Shown here in pieces: positions 1-8,648 of a stretch of 64,000 bases of DNA. A program made the position numbers and the translations under genes. Source of the stretch: Saccharopolyspora endophytica. Its GTDB lineage: Bacteria > Actinomycetota > Actinomycetes > Mycobacteriales > Pseudonocardiaceae. The notes under the pieces were generated by a model, which did not search any database, was not told where the DNA came from, and was given only the letters and a program-made list of their open reading frames with translations. Within the stretch, counting starts at the first letter, position 1; every line of letters starts with the position of its first letter. Location: the NCBI RefSeq assembly GCF_018070075.1, contig NZ_JAGPXE010000010.1, positions 186,001-250,000 of the forward strand, in the 5' to 3' direction.

Positions 1-1151
1 CCGAGCTCGGGGCCGGGCGTGCGCAGCGGCAGCGAGGTGCGGCCGATGACCGGCACGACCCCGGGGAAGCCGACGTCGACCGGCTCGTCGCCGCCGGTGT
101 CCACCCGCATGTCCTGGATCATGTCCCGCGCCCGGTACTGCTCGTCCTCGCAGATGTCGGCCGCGGTGTAGATCGGGCCCGCCGGCACGCCCGCCTCGTC
201 CAGGGCGGCCAGCACGTCGTCGCGGGAGCGGGCCGAGGTCCAGTCGCCGATGGCCCGGTCCAGCTCGTCGCGGCGCGCCCAGCGCCCGGCGTTGGTCGCC
301 AGGTCCGGGTCTTCGGCCAGGTCGGGACGTCCGATCGCCTGCATGTAGCGGCGGAAGATGGAATCGCCGTTGCCCGCGATGACCACGCTGCTGCCGTCAC
401 CGCACGGGTAGGCGTTGGTGGGCGCGATGCCCTCCATCCGGCCGCCGACGCGCTGCCGCCGCACCCCGTGGGCGAGGTGGTCGGGGACCAGCGACTCCAT
501 CATCGAGAAGACCGCCTCGTGCAGGGCGATGTCGACGACCCGGTCGGCCAGCGGCGTTCCGGTTCCGCGGCCCGACCTGCGCTCCAGCAGCGAGACGACG
601 ATCCCGAAGGCCGCGTGCAGCCCGGCGATGGAGTCCCCGATGGACACCCCGACCCGCGAGGGCGGCCGGTCGGCCTCGCCGACGAGCTCCCGCATGCCGC
701 CCATGGCCTCGGCGACCGCGGCGAACCCCGGTCGCTGCGAGTGCGGCCCGGTCTGGCCGAACCCGGAGATGCGGGCCAGCACCACGTCGGGGTTGGCGGC
801 TTCCAGCGCCTCCGGTCCCAGACCCCACTTCTCCAGCGTGCCGGGGCGGAAGTTCTCCAGGACCACGTCGCAGTGCCGGACCAGCTCCAGAACCGTCGCT
901 CTTCCCTCGTCGCTGCGCAGGTCCAGGACCACGGACTTCTTGTTCCGGTTGATGGTGTGGAAGAACATCGACGTGGAGCCGCCGTGCAGCCGCCAGCCGC
1001 GCAGCTCGTCGCCGGTGCCCGGCCGCTCGACCTTGATCACTTCGGCGCCGAAGTCGGCCAACATCCGGCCGGCCGTCGGCGCGGCGATGTAGTTGCCCAG
1101 TTCGAGGACGCGCACGCCCTCCAGCGGATACCGGGTGCTGTCGTTGCCCAT
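1..1151 (-). CDS. CaiB/BaiF family CoA-transferase (3' end outside window)
   Basis: About 383 residues are visible, against roughly 400 for the family, so only a short C-terminus is lost at the left edge. The N-terminus reads PLEGVRVLELGNYIAAPTAG, followed by GAEVIKVERPG and a VLENFRPGTLEKWGL segment, all typical of family III CoA-transferases. The probable nucleophile is the Asp of GDSIAG near residue 173. These enzymes move CoA between organic acids in the cytosol, often in carboxylic acid catabolism. The start ATG is preceded by a GAGGGAAG ribosome site. It lies 26 bases after the GntP permease gene on the same strand, so the two are probably co-transcribed and the permease may import the acid. 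The substrate cannot be read from the sequence. Confidence 0.9.
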   Translation of the reverse strand, partial: MGNDSTRYPLEGVRVLELGNYIAAPTAGRMLADFGAEVIKVERPGTGDELRGWRLHGGSTSMFFHTINRNKKSVVLDLRSDEGRATVLELVRHCDVVLENFRPGTLEKWGLGPEALEAANPDVVLARISGFGQTGPHSQRPGFAAVAEAMGGMRELVGEADRPPSRVGVSIGDSIAGLHAAFGIVVSLLERRSGRGTGTPLADRVVDIALHEAVFSMMESLVPDHLAHGVRRQRVGGRMEGIAPTNAYPCGDGSSVVIAGNGDSIFRRYMQAIGRPDLAEDPDLATNAGRWARRDELDRAIGDWTSARSRDDVLAALDEAGVPAGPIYTAADICEDEQYRARDMIQDMRVDTGGDEPVDVGFPGVVPVIGRTSLPLRTPGPEL

Positions 1152-1177
1152 TGCTTCCCTCTTCGCGAAAGGTGGTT

Positions 1178-2536
1178 CTACAGAACGAGGCTGAGCGCCA
1201 GGACGGGTCCCATGGCCACCACCGAGGCGACGGACACGCCGACCGAGCAGGTCTTGAGGGCGCCCCGGGTCGTCTGGCCGAGCAACGACTGCAGCAACCA
1301 GAAGGTGTTGCTGGTCAGGTGCACCATGAACAGCGAACCGGCTCCCGCGGCCAGCGCGATGAGCACCGGGTTGACGCCCAGGACGGGAGCCAGCGGAGCG
1401 AGCAGACCGGCGGCGGTGATCGCCGAGATGGTCACCGAGCCGACCGCCACGTGCAGGACCGCGGCCATCAGCCAGACCACGAGCAGCGGGGCGAAGGTGT
1501 TGGCGGAGAAGAACTTGCCCAGGATGTCGCCGAGACCGGCCTGGTCGATGACTCCGGCGAGGCAGCCGCCGACGCCGTTGAGCAGCAGGATCTGGCCGCT
1601 GTCCCGCAATCCGCGGCTCAGCGAGGCGTCCAGCGCGGACTGGCCCAGGTGGCGGTGGCCGACCAGGCAGGTGCCGACCAGGCCGAGCAGCAGGGCGACG
1701 ACCGGGTCCGACAGCAGCGCCAGCACGGGGTTGTGCAGGTCCACCGCGTCGGCGAGGGCACCGGCGGCGATGAGCAGCAGGGCGGCCAGCAGCGGGCCGA
1801 ACGCCAGCAGCAGCGGCGCCTGCTTTCCGGTCTCCGGCGCGACCATCGCTCCGGGTCCTTCGGTGCGGACCGGCTCGTCCGGGGTGGTGGCGGGCAGCTC
1901 GTCGAGCTCGGGCTTCCACCAGCCCCGGGTGAGCACGAAGGTCATCAGCGAGATCGAGATCGCCACGGTCGGGATGATCACGACCAGCCCGTAGAGCAGG
2001 TAGGTGCCCAGCGGCACGTGCAGCAGCCCGGCGAGCGCCAGCGCGCCGACCCCGGGAACGGTGAACACGATGCCGCACTCCAGCGAGATGGCCAGGGCGG
2101 TGGCCATCCTCGCGGTGCCGTAGCGGCCGAGCTTCGGGGCGATCGCCCTGGCCAGCGGCGCGGAGATGATCAGCAGCACGTCCAGGAAGATGGACTGCAG
2201 GAAGGTCGCGATGGTCAGTCCCATCGCGTGCGGCAACCGGTCGGGGCCGAAGCTGCGCAGCAGCAGCTCCACCAGCCGGTCGATGGCCCGCAGATCGCGC
2301 AGCACGGCGCCGATCAGCACGCCGAAGGCGACCAGCAGGCCGATCTCGGCCATGATGTCGCCGAACCCGGTGGTGATCGCGTCGACCGTCTTCTCCACGC
2401 CGAGTCCGGTGGAGAGCCCCAGGTAGCAGGCGCCCAGGACCAGCGCGATCACCGGGTTGAGCTTGAACCTGACGATGAGCAGCACGATGGCCGCCACCGC
2501 CACGCCCGTGTTGATCAGGATTGCCGTGTCTGACAT
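1178..2536 (-). CDS. GntP family (gluconate:H+ symporter type) permease
   Basis: A 452-residue protein of about 12-14 hydrophobic segments. It starts MSDTAILINTGVAVAAIVLL and carries the family-like block NPVIALVLGACYLGLSTGLG followed by FGDIMAEIGLLVAFGVLIGA. Length and pattern fit the GntP/DsdX group of proton symporters for gluconate and other small hydroxy acids. I chose the ATG at 2536, 10 codons inside the longest reading frame, because it has GGA-rich sequence upstream and begins at the membrane segment. It is followed by the CoA-transferase gene after 26 bases. A hydroxy or keto acid substrate is inferred from this neighbour; the exact ligand is unknown. Confidence 0.85.
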   Translation of the reverse strand: MSDTAILINTGVAVAAIVLLIVRFKLNPVIALVLGACYLGLSTGLGVEKTVDAITTGFGDIMAEIGLLVAFGVLIGAVLRDLRAIDRLVELLLRSFGPDRLPHAMGLTIATFLQSIFLDVLLIISAPLARAIAPKLGRYGTARMATALAISLECGIVFTVPGVGALALAGLLHVPLGTYLLYGLVVIIPTVAISISLMTFVLTRGWWKPELDELPATTPDEPVRTEGPGAMVAPETGKQAPLLLAFGPLLAALLLIAAGALADAVDLHNPVLALLSDPVVALLLGLVGTCLVGHRHLGQSALDASLSRGLRDSGQILLLNGVGGCLAGVIDQAGLGDILGKFFSANTFAPLLVVWLMAAVLHVAVGSVTISAITAAGLLAPLAPVLGVNPVLIALAAGAGSLFMVHLTSNTFWLLQSLLGQTTRGALKTCSVGVSVASVVAMGPVLALSLVL

Positions 2537-2661
2537 GTGGGTCCGTTCCGTCGTGCGCCGTTGCACTGCGCTGACGAGCAGCGGCTCACATTATGAACAT
2601 CAACCCACGATGAGAGTCAACGGTCGGGCGAGGACGGTGACGGCCTCGGTCTCGCGGTCGG

Positions 2662-2961
2662 CTACTCCTTCGACGGCGCCTGCAGCGGTCGCAGCCGCAG
2701 CCAGAGGATGAACAGCGCGCCGACGACCAGCATCGACAACCCGGTCCACAGGTTGATGTTGATGCCCTGCGCCTTGTCGAGCTCGGCGGCGTCGGGGGAG
2801 ATCCCGGCGGCGCTGATGAGCAGGCCGTAGACGAGGAACAGGCCGCCGATCACCGTTCGGACGTCGAAGAGCTGCGACGCCGTGCCTGACTTGCGCTCCA
2901 GGTCGTCGATCTCGGCTGCGTGGTGGGCGATCTCGGTTTCTTCGCGCGGTTTCTCGGCCAT
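2662..2961 (-). CDS. Small two-segment membrane protein next to the Na+/solute symporter
   Basis: A 99-residue protein with a charged N-terminus (MAEKPREETEIAHHAAEID), one hydrophobic stretch around residues 38-55 and a second around 70-92. It begins 9 bases after the symporter stop with an AGGAG site 7 bases before the ATG, so the two are translated from one message. Known sodium symporters of the acetate and pantothenate groups have small partner proteins (DUF485, DUF4212, DUF997); this one occupies the same position but I do not recognise one of those motifs. A role as symporter partner is inference from position only. Confidence 0.75.
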   Translation of the reverse strand: MAEKPREETEIAHHAAEIDDLERKSGTASQLFDVRTVIGGLFLVYGLLISAAGISPDAAELDKAQGININLWTGLSMLVVGALFILWLRLRPLQAPSKE

Positions 2962-2970
2962 CGCGGGCTC

Positions 2971-4635
2971 CTAGAGGGTGAACGGGATGTAGCAGAGGGC
3001 GGACAGGATCAGCGCGCTCCAGCCGAGAACGGCCGGCTTGCGGTACCACGCGTCGTCACCGGCGGCCACGACTCCCTTGTCCCGGGCGGAGGCCCGGCTG
3101 TAGACCAGCCCTTCGAGCTCGGCGGCGGGCTTCGGCTTGGTCGCCAGCGCGATCGGGACGCTGACCAGCAGGTCGACCGCGAAGGCGATCATCGATGCCG
3201 TCATGTTCGCGTCCTGGTCGGAGCCCATCTCCACGATGCCGGCCTGGTAGGAGAAGTAGAACGCGATCGGTGCCGCGGTTCCCAGCAGCAGGCCCCAGAA
3301 CCCGGCCTTGGCGGTCATCCGCTTCCAGAACAGGGCCAGGATGAACGTCGCGAACAGCGGGACGTTGAAGAACGCGAACAACGTCTGCATGTAGTTCATG
3401 ATGTTGCTGAACGACGCCGCCAGGAACGCCGTGCCCATGCCGATGACCACGCCGATCGCGGTGATCGCCCGGCCCACCTTCAGGTAGTGCCCGTCGGGCA
3501 TGTGCGGCTTGATGTAGGCGCGCCAGATGTCGGTGGTGAACACCGTGTTGAAGCTCGACACGTTGGCCGCCATGCCCGCCATGAACGAGGCCATCAGGCC
3601 CGTGACCGCGAGTCCGAGCACGCCGTTGGGCAGCAGGTCGCGCATCAGGATCGGGATCGCGTCGTTGTAGTCGTAACCACCGGTCTTGCCGATCGTCGGC
3701 TCGATGACCATCGCGATGATGCCCGGCAGCACCACGATCAGCGGGATGAAGATCTTCGGGAACGCCGCGATCAGCGGGGTCCTGCGCGCGGCCGAGAGGT
3801 TCTTGGCCGACAGGGATCGCTGCACCTCGGCGAAGTTCGTCGTCCAGTAGCCGAAGGAGATCGCGAAACCGAGGCCGAGGGTGATGGTCAGCCAGTTGGT
3901 GCCCAGCGGGTTGGTCTCGCCGAAACCCGTTCCGGCCCAGGTGGACAGGAACATCTCGCCCTGCTGCGAGGTGACCTTCTCGATCAGCCCGTCGATGCCG
4001 CCGACCCGGACCAGGCCGAGCACGGTCAGCGGGATCAGCGCGGCGACGATCACGAAGAACTGCAGCACCTCGTTGTAGATCGCCGAGGACAGCCCGCCGA
4101 TGACGATGTAGGCGAGCACGAAGATCCCGGCCAGCAGGATCGAGATCGGCAGCGGCCAGCCCAGCAGCGCCTTGAGCACGATCGCCAGCGCGTAGAGGTT
4201 CACCCCGGCGATCAGCACCGAGGCGACCGCGAAGATGACCGCGCTGAGCAGGTGTGACGAGCGGCTGAACCGCAGCAGCAGGAACTCGGGAACGCTGCGC
4301 ACCTTCGAGTTGTAGTAGAAGGGCATCATCACCAGGCCGAGGAACACCATGGCCGGGATCGCGCCGATCCAGTACCAGTGCACCGTGTAGGCGCCGTACT
4401 GCGCGCCGTTGGCGGCCATGCCCAGGATCTCGGTTGCTCCGAGGTTGGCCGAGACGAACGCCAAGCCCGTGACCCACGCTGGCAGCGCCCTGCCTGCCAG
4501 GAAGAAGTCAAGGCTGTTGCTGACGCTGCGGCGCGCGGCCAGCGCGATGCCGAGGACCACGGCGAAGTAGATGACCAGGATGAGCGTGTCCATCCAGTTC
4601 ATCGACAACCTGAGGTCGTCCGCTGCCAGTGCCAT
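2971..4635 (-). CDS. Sodium:solute symporter (SSS / SLC5 family)
   Basis: A 554-residue polytopic protein. It opens with MNWMDTLILVIYFAVVLGIA, followed by SLDFFLAGRALPAW, the usual start of SSS transporters, and ends with a hydrophobic tail. Core segments such as GLMASFMAGMAANVSSFNTV match the sodium-site region of the LeuT fold in this family. The start at 4635 has GGAG 9 bases upstream; a reading frame extends further 5' but without a ribosome site. Its leader contains a 28/32 palindrome (4659-4690), a likely operator. Substrate cannot be assigned: the family covers sugars, acetate, proline and others. The neighbouring CoA-transferase and GntP genes suggest an organic acid or sugar acid. 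Confidence 0.88.
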   Translation of the reverse strand: MALAADDLRLSMNWMDTLILVIYFAVVLGIALAARRSVSNSLDFFLAGRALPAWVTGLAFVSANLGATEILGMAANGAQYGAYTVHWYWIGAIPAMVFLGLVMMPFYYNSKVRSVPEFLLLRFSRSSHLLSAVIFAVASVLIAGVNLYALAIVLKALLGWPLPISILLAGIFVLAYIVIGGLSSAIYNEVLQFFVIVAALIPLTVLGLVRVGGIDGLIEKVTSQQGEMFLSTWAGTGFGETNPLGTNWLTITLGLGFAISFGYWTTNFAEVQRSLSAKNLSAARRTPLIAAFPKIFIPLIVVLPGIIAMVIEPTIGKTGGYDYNDAIPILMRDLLPNGVLGLAVTGLMASFMAGMAANVSSFNTVFTTDIWRAYIKPHMPDGHYLKVGRAITAIGVVIGMGTAFLAASFSNIMNYMQTLFAFFNVPLFATFILALFWKRMTAKAGFWGLLLGTAAPIAFYFSYQAGIVEMGSDQDANMTASMIAFAVDLLVSVPIALATKPKPAAELEGLVYSRASARDKGVVAAGDDAWYRKPAVLGWSALILSALCYIPFTL

Positions 4636-4817
4636 GGTTCCCATCTCCGTCGTTGTCGCGAACGATGTTCGACCAGTCGGACATCGTTCGGGACGGTACG
4701 GGAGTGGTGAACGTCCGGTCAATCATCCGTTCGCAGTGCGGTTTGATGGTCCGATCGGACGTGAAGCCTTGTGGCGCCGAAACTTTCACAAGATCCACAG
4801 TGGAACCGATGCGGGCG
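4636..4817 (-). promoter_or_regulatory. Symporter promoter region with a 32-bp near-palindrome
   Basis: This 182-base gap separates the LysR gene from the symporter gene. CGAACGATGT at 4659-4668 is repeated inverted as ACATCGTTCG at 4681-4690, and counting the 12 bases between them 28 of 32 positions are symmetrical. A second inverted pair, CTTGTG / CACAAG, lies near 4768-4792. The large palindrome is 24 bases upstream of the symporter start, a typical repressor position. It does not look like a classical T-N11-A LysR box, so the cognate protein may be encoded elsewhere. Confidence 0.6.
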
Positions 4818-5696
4818 TCACGCCTCGGTGGCGGCGGCCAGGAAGTCTTCGCGCGCAGGCGAATTGGTGTGCTGCGGCCACAGCGCGTGCAGCGGCACGA
4901 ATGTGGGCGGGAGCAGGTCGAGCACCCGGACGGTGCCGCCCGCGGCCGGTCCCGCGGCCGCGGTGACCAGCGCGAGATCGCCGGTGCCCTGCACCGCGGT
5001 GACCGGAGGCGTGCCCTGGATGGGATTGCGCCGGATGTCCGGTTCGAAACCGGCCTGGCGGCAGCACTCGATCAGCAGGTCGGTGTAGCCGGAACGTCCC
5101 GGCAGGCCCCACACCACGATCGTCTCGTCGGCGAGCTCCCAGAGCTCGACCGAATCGCGCCGCGCGAGCCGGTGATCGGCGGCCACCGCCACCCGGAGCC
5201 GGTGCTGCGCCAGCGTGGTGGCGACCAGCCCGCGGTCGGGCGTCATGCCGCGGCACAGCCCGAGGTCGAGCTCCCCGGCCACCAGCCCGTCGGTGAGCTC
5301 GCCCGGGTAGCGCTGGTTGACCTGCGTGGACAGCTCGGGCTGCACGTCGTGCACCCGGTGCAGCAGCGCGGTCACCTCGTCCCCGGTGACCGCGGGGGTG
5401 TGGCCGATCCGCAGCACGTCGGCCTCGCCGCGCCCGATCCGCCGGGCGCGCAGCAGCGCCGACCGGGCGGCGCCGTGCAGCAGCCTCGCGTCGGCGATCA
5501 GCGCCTCACCGGCGGGCAGGACGGTCAGCTTCGCACCGGCGCGGTCGAGCAGCTCCACGCCCACTTCGCGCTCCAGCGCGCGGATCGAGGTGGACAGCGC
5601 TTGCTGGGACAGGTGCAGGCGTCGTGCCGCCCGCGTGAAGCCGCCCTCTTCCGCGACCGCGATGAGGTGACCGAGCTTGTTCAGGTCGAGCGTCAT
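4818..5696 (-). CDS. LysR-family transcriptional regulator
   Basis: A 292-residue protein with an N-terminal winged helix-turn-helix (LGHLIAVAEEGGFTRAARRL, then HLSQQALSTSIRALEREVG) and a substrate-binding domain from about residue 90 onward that contains the usual GELDLGLCRG type segment. LysR proteins act as ligand-responsive tetramers on promoters. It is on the same strand as the symporter group and ends 182 bases before it, so it may govern those genes, but it is not divergent from them as is most common. The ligand is unknown. Confidence 0.9.
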   Translation of the reverse strand: MTLDLNKLGHLIAVAEEGGFTRAARRLHLSQQALSTSIRALEREVGVELLDRAGAKLTVLPAGEALIADARLLHGAARSALLRARRIGRGEADVLRIGHTPAVTGDEVTALLHRVHDVQPELSTQVNQRYPGELTDGLVAGELDLGLCRGMTPDRGLVATTLAQHRLRVAVAADHRLARRDSVELWELADETIVVWGLPGRSGYTDLLIECCRQAGFEPDIRRNPIQGTPPVTAVQGTGDLALVTAAAGPAAGGTVRVLDLLPPTFVPLHALWPQHTNSPAREDFLAAATEA

Positions 5697-5787
5697 CGGG
5701 ATCGGACCGCCGAGCGAATCGGGTTGCAGCGCACGTGCCGACCGTATCCCCAGGTCGACGACGTGCGCAGGCCGTTGCCCCGATGAG

Positions 5788-5820
5788 CCGGCGTGGACGC
5801 CCCCTCCGCGTCCACGCCGG
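5788..5820 (-). terminator. Hairpin 3' of the SDR gene
   Basis: A perfect 13-bp stem (CCGGCGTGGACGC with its complement, loop of 7) begins 17 bases after the SDR stop. There is no clear T-run on the minus strand; such U-less hairpins are common 3' of actinomycete genes. It would separate the SDR unit from the LysR gene. Confidence 0.55.
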
Positions 5821-5837
5821 CTCCCGCTCGCCCTCGG

Positions 5838-6593
5838 TCAGCGAGTGGTGTAGCCGCCGTTGGGGAACAGCGTCTGCCCGGTGAACCACCAGCCCTCGGT
5901 GGCCAGGTGCCGGATGATCGGGACGATGTCCTCGATCTTGGTCAGCTGACCGCCCAGCGCCTGGGACTTGTGGAACTCGACGCGCTCCGGCGTCTCCTGC
6001 GGGTAGAAGAACGGGGTGTCCATCGGGCCCGGCGCGACCACGTTCACCGAGATCCCGCGATCGGCGAACTCCTTGGCGGCGGCCCGGGTGAAGTGCTCCA
6101 GCGGAGCCTTGCCGCCGGCGTAGGTGGAGTAGCCGTCGGTGAAGGCCGCCAGCAGCGACGTTCCCAGGCTGATGATCTTGCCGCCGTCGTTGAGGCGCCG
6201 TCCGGCCTCCTGGATGAAGAAGTAGCCGGCCTTCGCGTTGACCGCGAACATCCGGTCGAACTCCTCCTCCGAGGTCTCCAGGATCGGCTTCCGCAGCACC
6301 ATCCCCGTCGTGTTCACCGCGATGTCGAGACCGCCGAAGGTGTCCACCGCCGTGTCGAAGAGCCGCCGCACGTCGGCGACCGCGGTCAGGTCGGCCTGCA
6401 CCGCGACGGCCTGGCTGCCGGCTTCCTGCACCGCGCGCACGGTCTTCTCGGCGTCGGGCGCCGAGGACTCGCTGTGGTAGTGCACGACGATCTTCGCGCC
6501 GTCCTCCGCGAGCGTCCGCGACAGCAGGCCGCCGAGGTTCTTCGCGCCTCCGCCGACCAGCACGACCGCGTCCCGCACACCGTTCGAAACCAT
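5838..6593 (-). CDS. Short-chain dehydrogenase/reductase
   Basis: A 251-residue Rossmann protein. The cofactor loop reads VLVGGGAKNLGG (residues about 11-22), a variant of TGxxxGxG. The NAG position is occupied by NTTGM, the catalytic serine lies in SLGTSL, and the YxxxK pair is YAGGK. The late motif NVVAPGPMDTPFF is typical of classical SDRs. An unusually strong GGAGG precedes the ATG. The altered glycine loop and NTT in place of NAG suggest an unusual subgroup but not loss of function. Substrate unknown; the gene stands alone between a 230-base upstream gap and a hairpin. Confidence 0.88.
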   Translation of the reverse strand: MVSNGVRDAVVLVGGGAKNLGGLLSRTLAEDGAKIVVHYHSESSAPDAEKTVRAVQEAGSQAVAVQADLTAVADVRRLFDTAVDTFGGLDIAVNTTGMVLRKPILETSEEEFDRMFAVNAKAGYFFIQEAGRRLNDGGKIISLGTSLLAAFTDGYSTYAGGKAPLEHFTRAAAKEFADRGISVNVVAPGPMDTPFFYPQETPERVEFHKSQALGGQLTKIEDIVPIIRHLATEGWWFTGQTLFPNGGYTTR

Positions 6594-6821
6594 CGTCCCT
6601 CCTCGTCATCGACTCCCGATCCCGACGCTAGGAGCGGGTCGGCCGGAGGGGAAACACGAACAACTGGTGAGCCCACAAAGGACTTGGGTAGTCGCAGGTC
6701 ATCGTCGTAGGCGGAGCCCGTCGGACCGTTTTTCGATCACCGTCGGCGAAACCTCCCTGAGGCCGCGGAAGATCCCCTACACTTCGCCGCGACATGCGCG
6801 CGCCGTTGCTGGGAGGGCCAC

Positions 6822-7268
6822 GTGGCGACCTGGGAAGACCTGAGCACGTTCATCCGCACGGAGTACCGGCCGGCTCCGGAGGACGATGACGACGAGGAGC
6901 TGGAGGAAGAACCCGAGTACCGGATCATCGAGTCCAGCGAGGAGGAGATCCGGATCCTCGTCGAGTACGAGGACGACCGCAGCCAGATCGTCATCGTCGC
7001 CCGCGAGCGGCTCGACGATTCCGAGGACTGGGTCCAGGTGGTCTCGGTGATCGGCCGAGCCGACCAGGTCGACCTGCACAAGCTCCTCGACGAGCTGGGC
7101 CAGACCTCGGTGGTGTGCGGCGCGGTGGTCATCGGCGAGCACGTCGTGCTCCGGCACGCCGTCCCGCTGCTCAACCTCGACATCAACGAGTTCGTCGACC
7201 CGCTGAACTTCGTCGCCGAGACGGCCGACCACCTCGAGGAGATGTTCTTCCCCGAAGACGACTACTGA
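6822..7268 (+). CDS. Acidic cytosolic protein of unknown function (possible YbjN-like fold)
   Basis: A 148-residue protein starting at GTG with GGGAGGG a few bases upstream. It is very acidic: residues 18-40 are almost entirely Asp and Glu (EDDDDEELEEEP), and the C-terminus is EEMFFPEDDY. The middle alternates beta-like hydrophobic stretches (IRILVEYEDDRSQIVIVARE, then VQVVSVIG) and helices, a layout like the YbjN / type III chaperone-like fold found widely in actinomycetes. That assignment is a structural guess. No signal peptide or membrane segment. Convergent with the MFS gene across a shared hairpin. Confidence 0.78.
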   Translation: MATWEDLSTFIRTEYRPAPEDDDDEELEEEPEYRIIESSEEEIRILVEYEDDRSQIVIVARERLDDSEDWVQVVSVIGRADQVDLHKLLDELGQTSVVCGAVVIGEHVVLRHAVPLLNLDINEFVDPLNFVAETADHLEEMFFPEDDY

Positions 7269-7275
7269 TCCGGTC

Positions 7276-7312
7276 CGCCGGTGGCGCCGCGGGCGAAGCG
7301 GCGCCACCGGCG
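7276..7312. terminator. Bidirectional hairpin between convergent genes
   Basis: A perfect 15-bp GC stem (7276-7290 with 7298-7312, loop of 7) occupies nearly all of the 48 bases between the acidic protein stop and the MFS exporter stop. Its position suits termination from both sides. No T-run. Confidence 0.65.
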
Positions 7313-7316
7313 CGGA

Positions 7317-8504
7317 TCAGCCGACCGGGGTCGGAATCGCGGTGTCCGAGCGCCTTTCCGGCTTGGTCGCCGCTGCGGTGGCCATCAGGACGACGCTGAC
7401 GGCGGCCAGCGCGGCGCCGACCCACAGCGGTGAGGTGAAGCCGAGCCCGGCCGCGATGGTCAGGCCGCCGAGCCACGCGCCGAGCGCGTTGCCCACGTTG
7501 AACGCCGCGATGTTGATGGCCGAGGCCATCGTCGGCGCGTCGCCTCCGTAGGTCATCACCCGGGTCTGCAGCGGCGGCACGGTGCCGAAGCCGAAGCCGC
7601 CCATCAGCAGGATCGCCACGACGGTGATCACCTTGAACCCGGCGAGGAGCCCGAAGGCCGCCATCACGACGGTCAGGCCGATCAGCAGCACCAGCATCGT
7701 CGCGTCGAGGTTGCGGTCGGCCATCCGCGCGCCGAACAGGTTGCCCGCGAACAGGCCCACGCCGAACACGAGCATCAGCCACGGCACGGTGCCCGCCGCG
7801 AAGCCGGAGACCTCGGTGACCAGCGGCGCGATGTAGGTGAAGGCGCCGAACATGCCGCCGAAGGCCAGGATCGTGATCGCCACGGTCCACCACACCTGCG
7901 GGTGTCGCAGCGCGGTGAGCTCGGCCCGCAGCCGCGTCGGGGCCACGTCGGCGTCGACCTTCGCGCCCGGCACCAGCAGCTGGATGCCGACCAGCGCGAC
8001 CAGTCCGATCGCGGTGATCGCCCAGAAGGTCGAGCGCCACCCCAGCGCCTGCCCCAGGAACGTGCCCAGCGGGACGCCCAGGACGTTCGCGGTGGTCAGG
8101 CCGGTGAACATGATGGCGACAGCGCCGGCCTTGCGGTTCGGCGGGACCAGCGCGGCGGCGACCACCGAGCCGATGCCGAAGAAGGTGCCGTGGGTCAGCG
8201 CGGCGAGGATCCGGCCGGCCAGCATCAGCTCGTAGACCGGGGCGACGGCCGAGAGCAGGTTGCCCGCGATGAACAGGAACATCAGCGAGACCAGGACCTT
8301 CTTGCGCGGAAGGCTGGTGACGGCGGCGGTCAGGAAGATCGCCCCGACCGCCACGGCCAGCGCGTACCCGGAGATCAGGTAGCCGGCGACCGGGATGCTG
8401 ACGTCGAAGTCGCCTGCCACCTCCGGGAGCAGGCCCATGATGACGAACTCGGTCAGGCCGATGCCGAACCCGCCGAGTGCGAGGGCCACGAGTGCAACGG
8501 GCAT
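7317..8504 (-). CDS. MFS transporter, DHA1 (Bcr/AraJ-like) drug or sugar efflux family
   Basis: A 395-residue protein with about 12 membrane segments. The N-terminus MPVALVALALGGFGIGLTEF followed by VIMGLLPEVAGDF is characteristic of the AraJ/NepI-like DHA1 group, and the A-loop region reads ARILAALTHGTFFG. Start 8504 is preceded by GGAG at 13 bases. It is divergent from a MarR repressor gene across 144 bases that hold repeated sites, the classical arrangement of a repressor-controlled exporter. Exported compound unknown; proton antiport is inferred from the family. Confidence 0.88.
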   Translation of the reverse strand: MPVALVALALGGFGIGLTEFVIMGLLPEVAGDFDVSIPVAGYLISGYALAVAVGAIFLTAAVTSLPRKKVLVSLMFLFIAGNLLSAVAPVYELMLAGRILAALTHGTFFGIGSVVAAALVPPNRKAGAVAIMFTGLTTANVLGVPLGTFLGQALGWRSTFWAITAIGLVALVGIQLLVPGAKVDADVAPTRLRAELTALRHPQVWWTVAITILAFGGMFGAFTYIAPLVTEVSGFAAGTVPWLMLVFGVGLFAGNLFGARMADRNLDATMLVLLIGLTVVMAAFGLLAGFKVITVVAILLMGGFGFGTVPPLQTRVMTYGGDAPTMASAINIAAFNVGNALGAWLGGLTIAAGLGFTSPLWVGAALAAVSVVLMATAAATKPERRSDTAIPTPVG

Positions 8505-8648
8505 CCCCGTACGCTCCTTAAGTGCATGTGTGGGTAGATAGCGTGCGCAGGTAGTTGCATGCGCGTCATAAATAGTTGCACGCGCGCTATATCGGCGCAA
8601 ACGGCTACAGTGGGGACGAGGCGGACGTCACCGGCAGGGAGGTGTGCA
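8505..8648. promoter_or_regulatory. Divergent exporter/MarR promoter region with repeated operator-like sites
   Basis: Two near-identical 18-base sites, TAGTTGCATGCGCGTCAT (8552-8569) and TAGTTGCACGCGCGCTAT (8573-8590), are offset by 21 bases, two helical turns. A partial inverted copy begins ATAGCGTGCGCA at 8538. The region is AT-richer than its surroundings, as expected for overlapping promoters. These are the best candidates for MarR binding sites controlling both directions. Confidence 0.65.
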
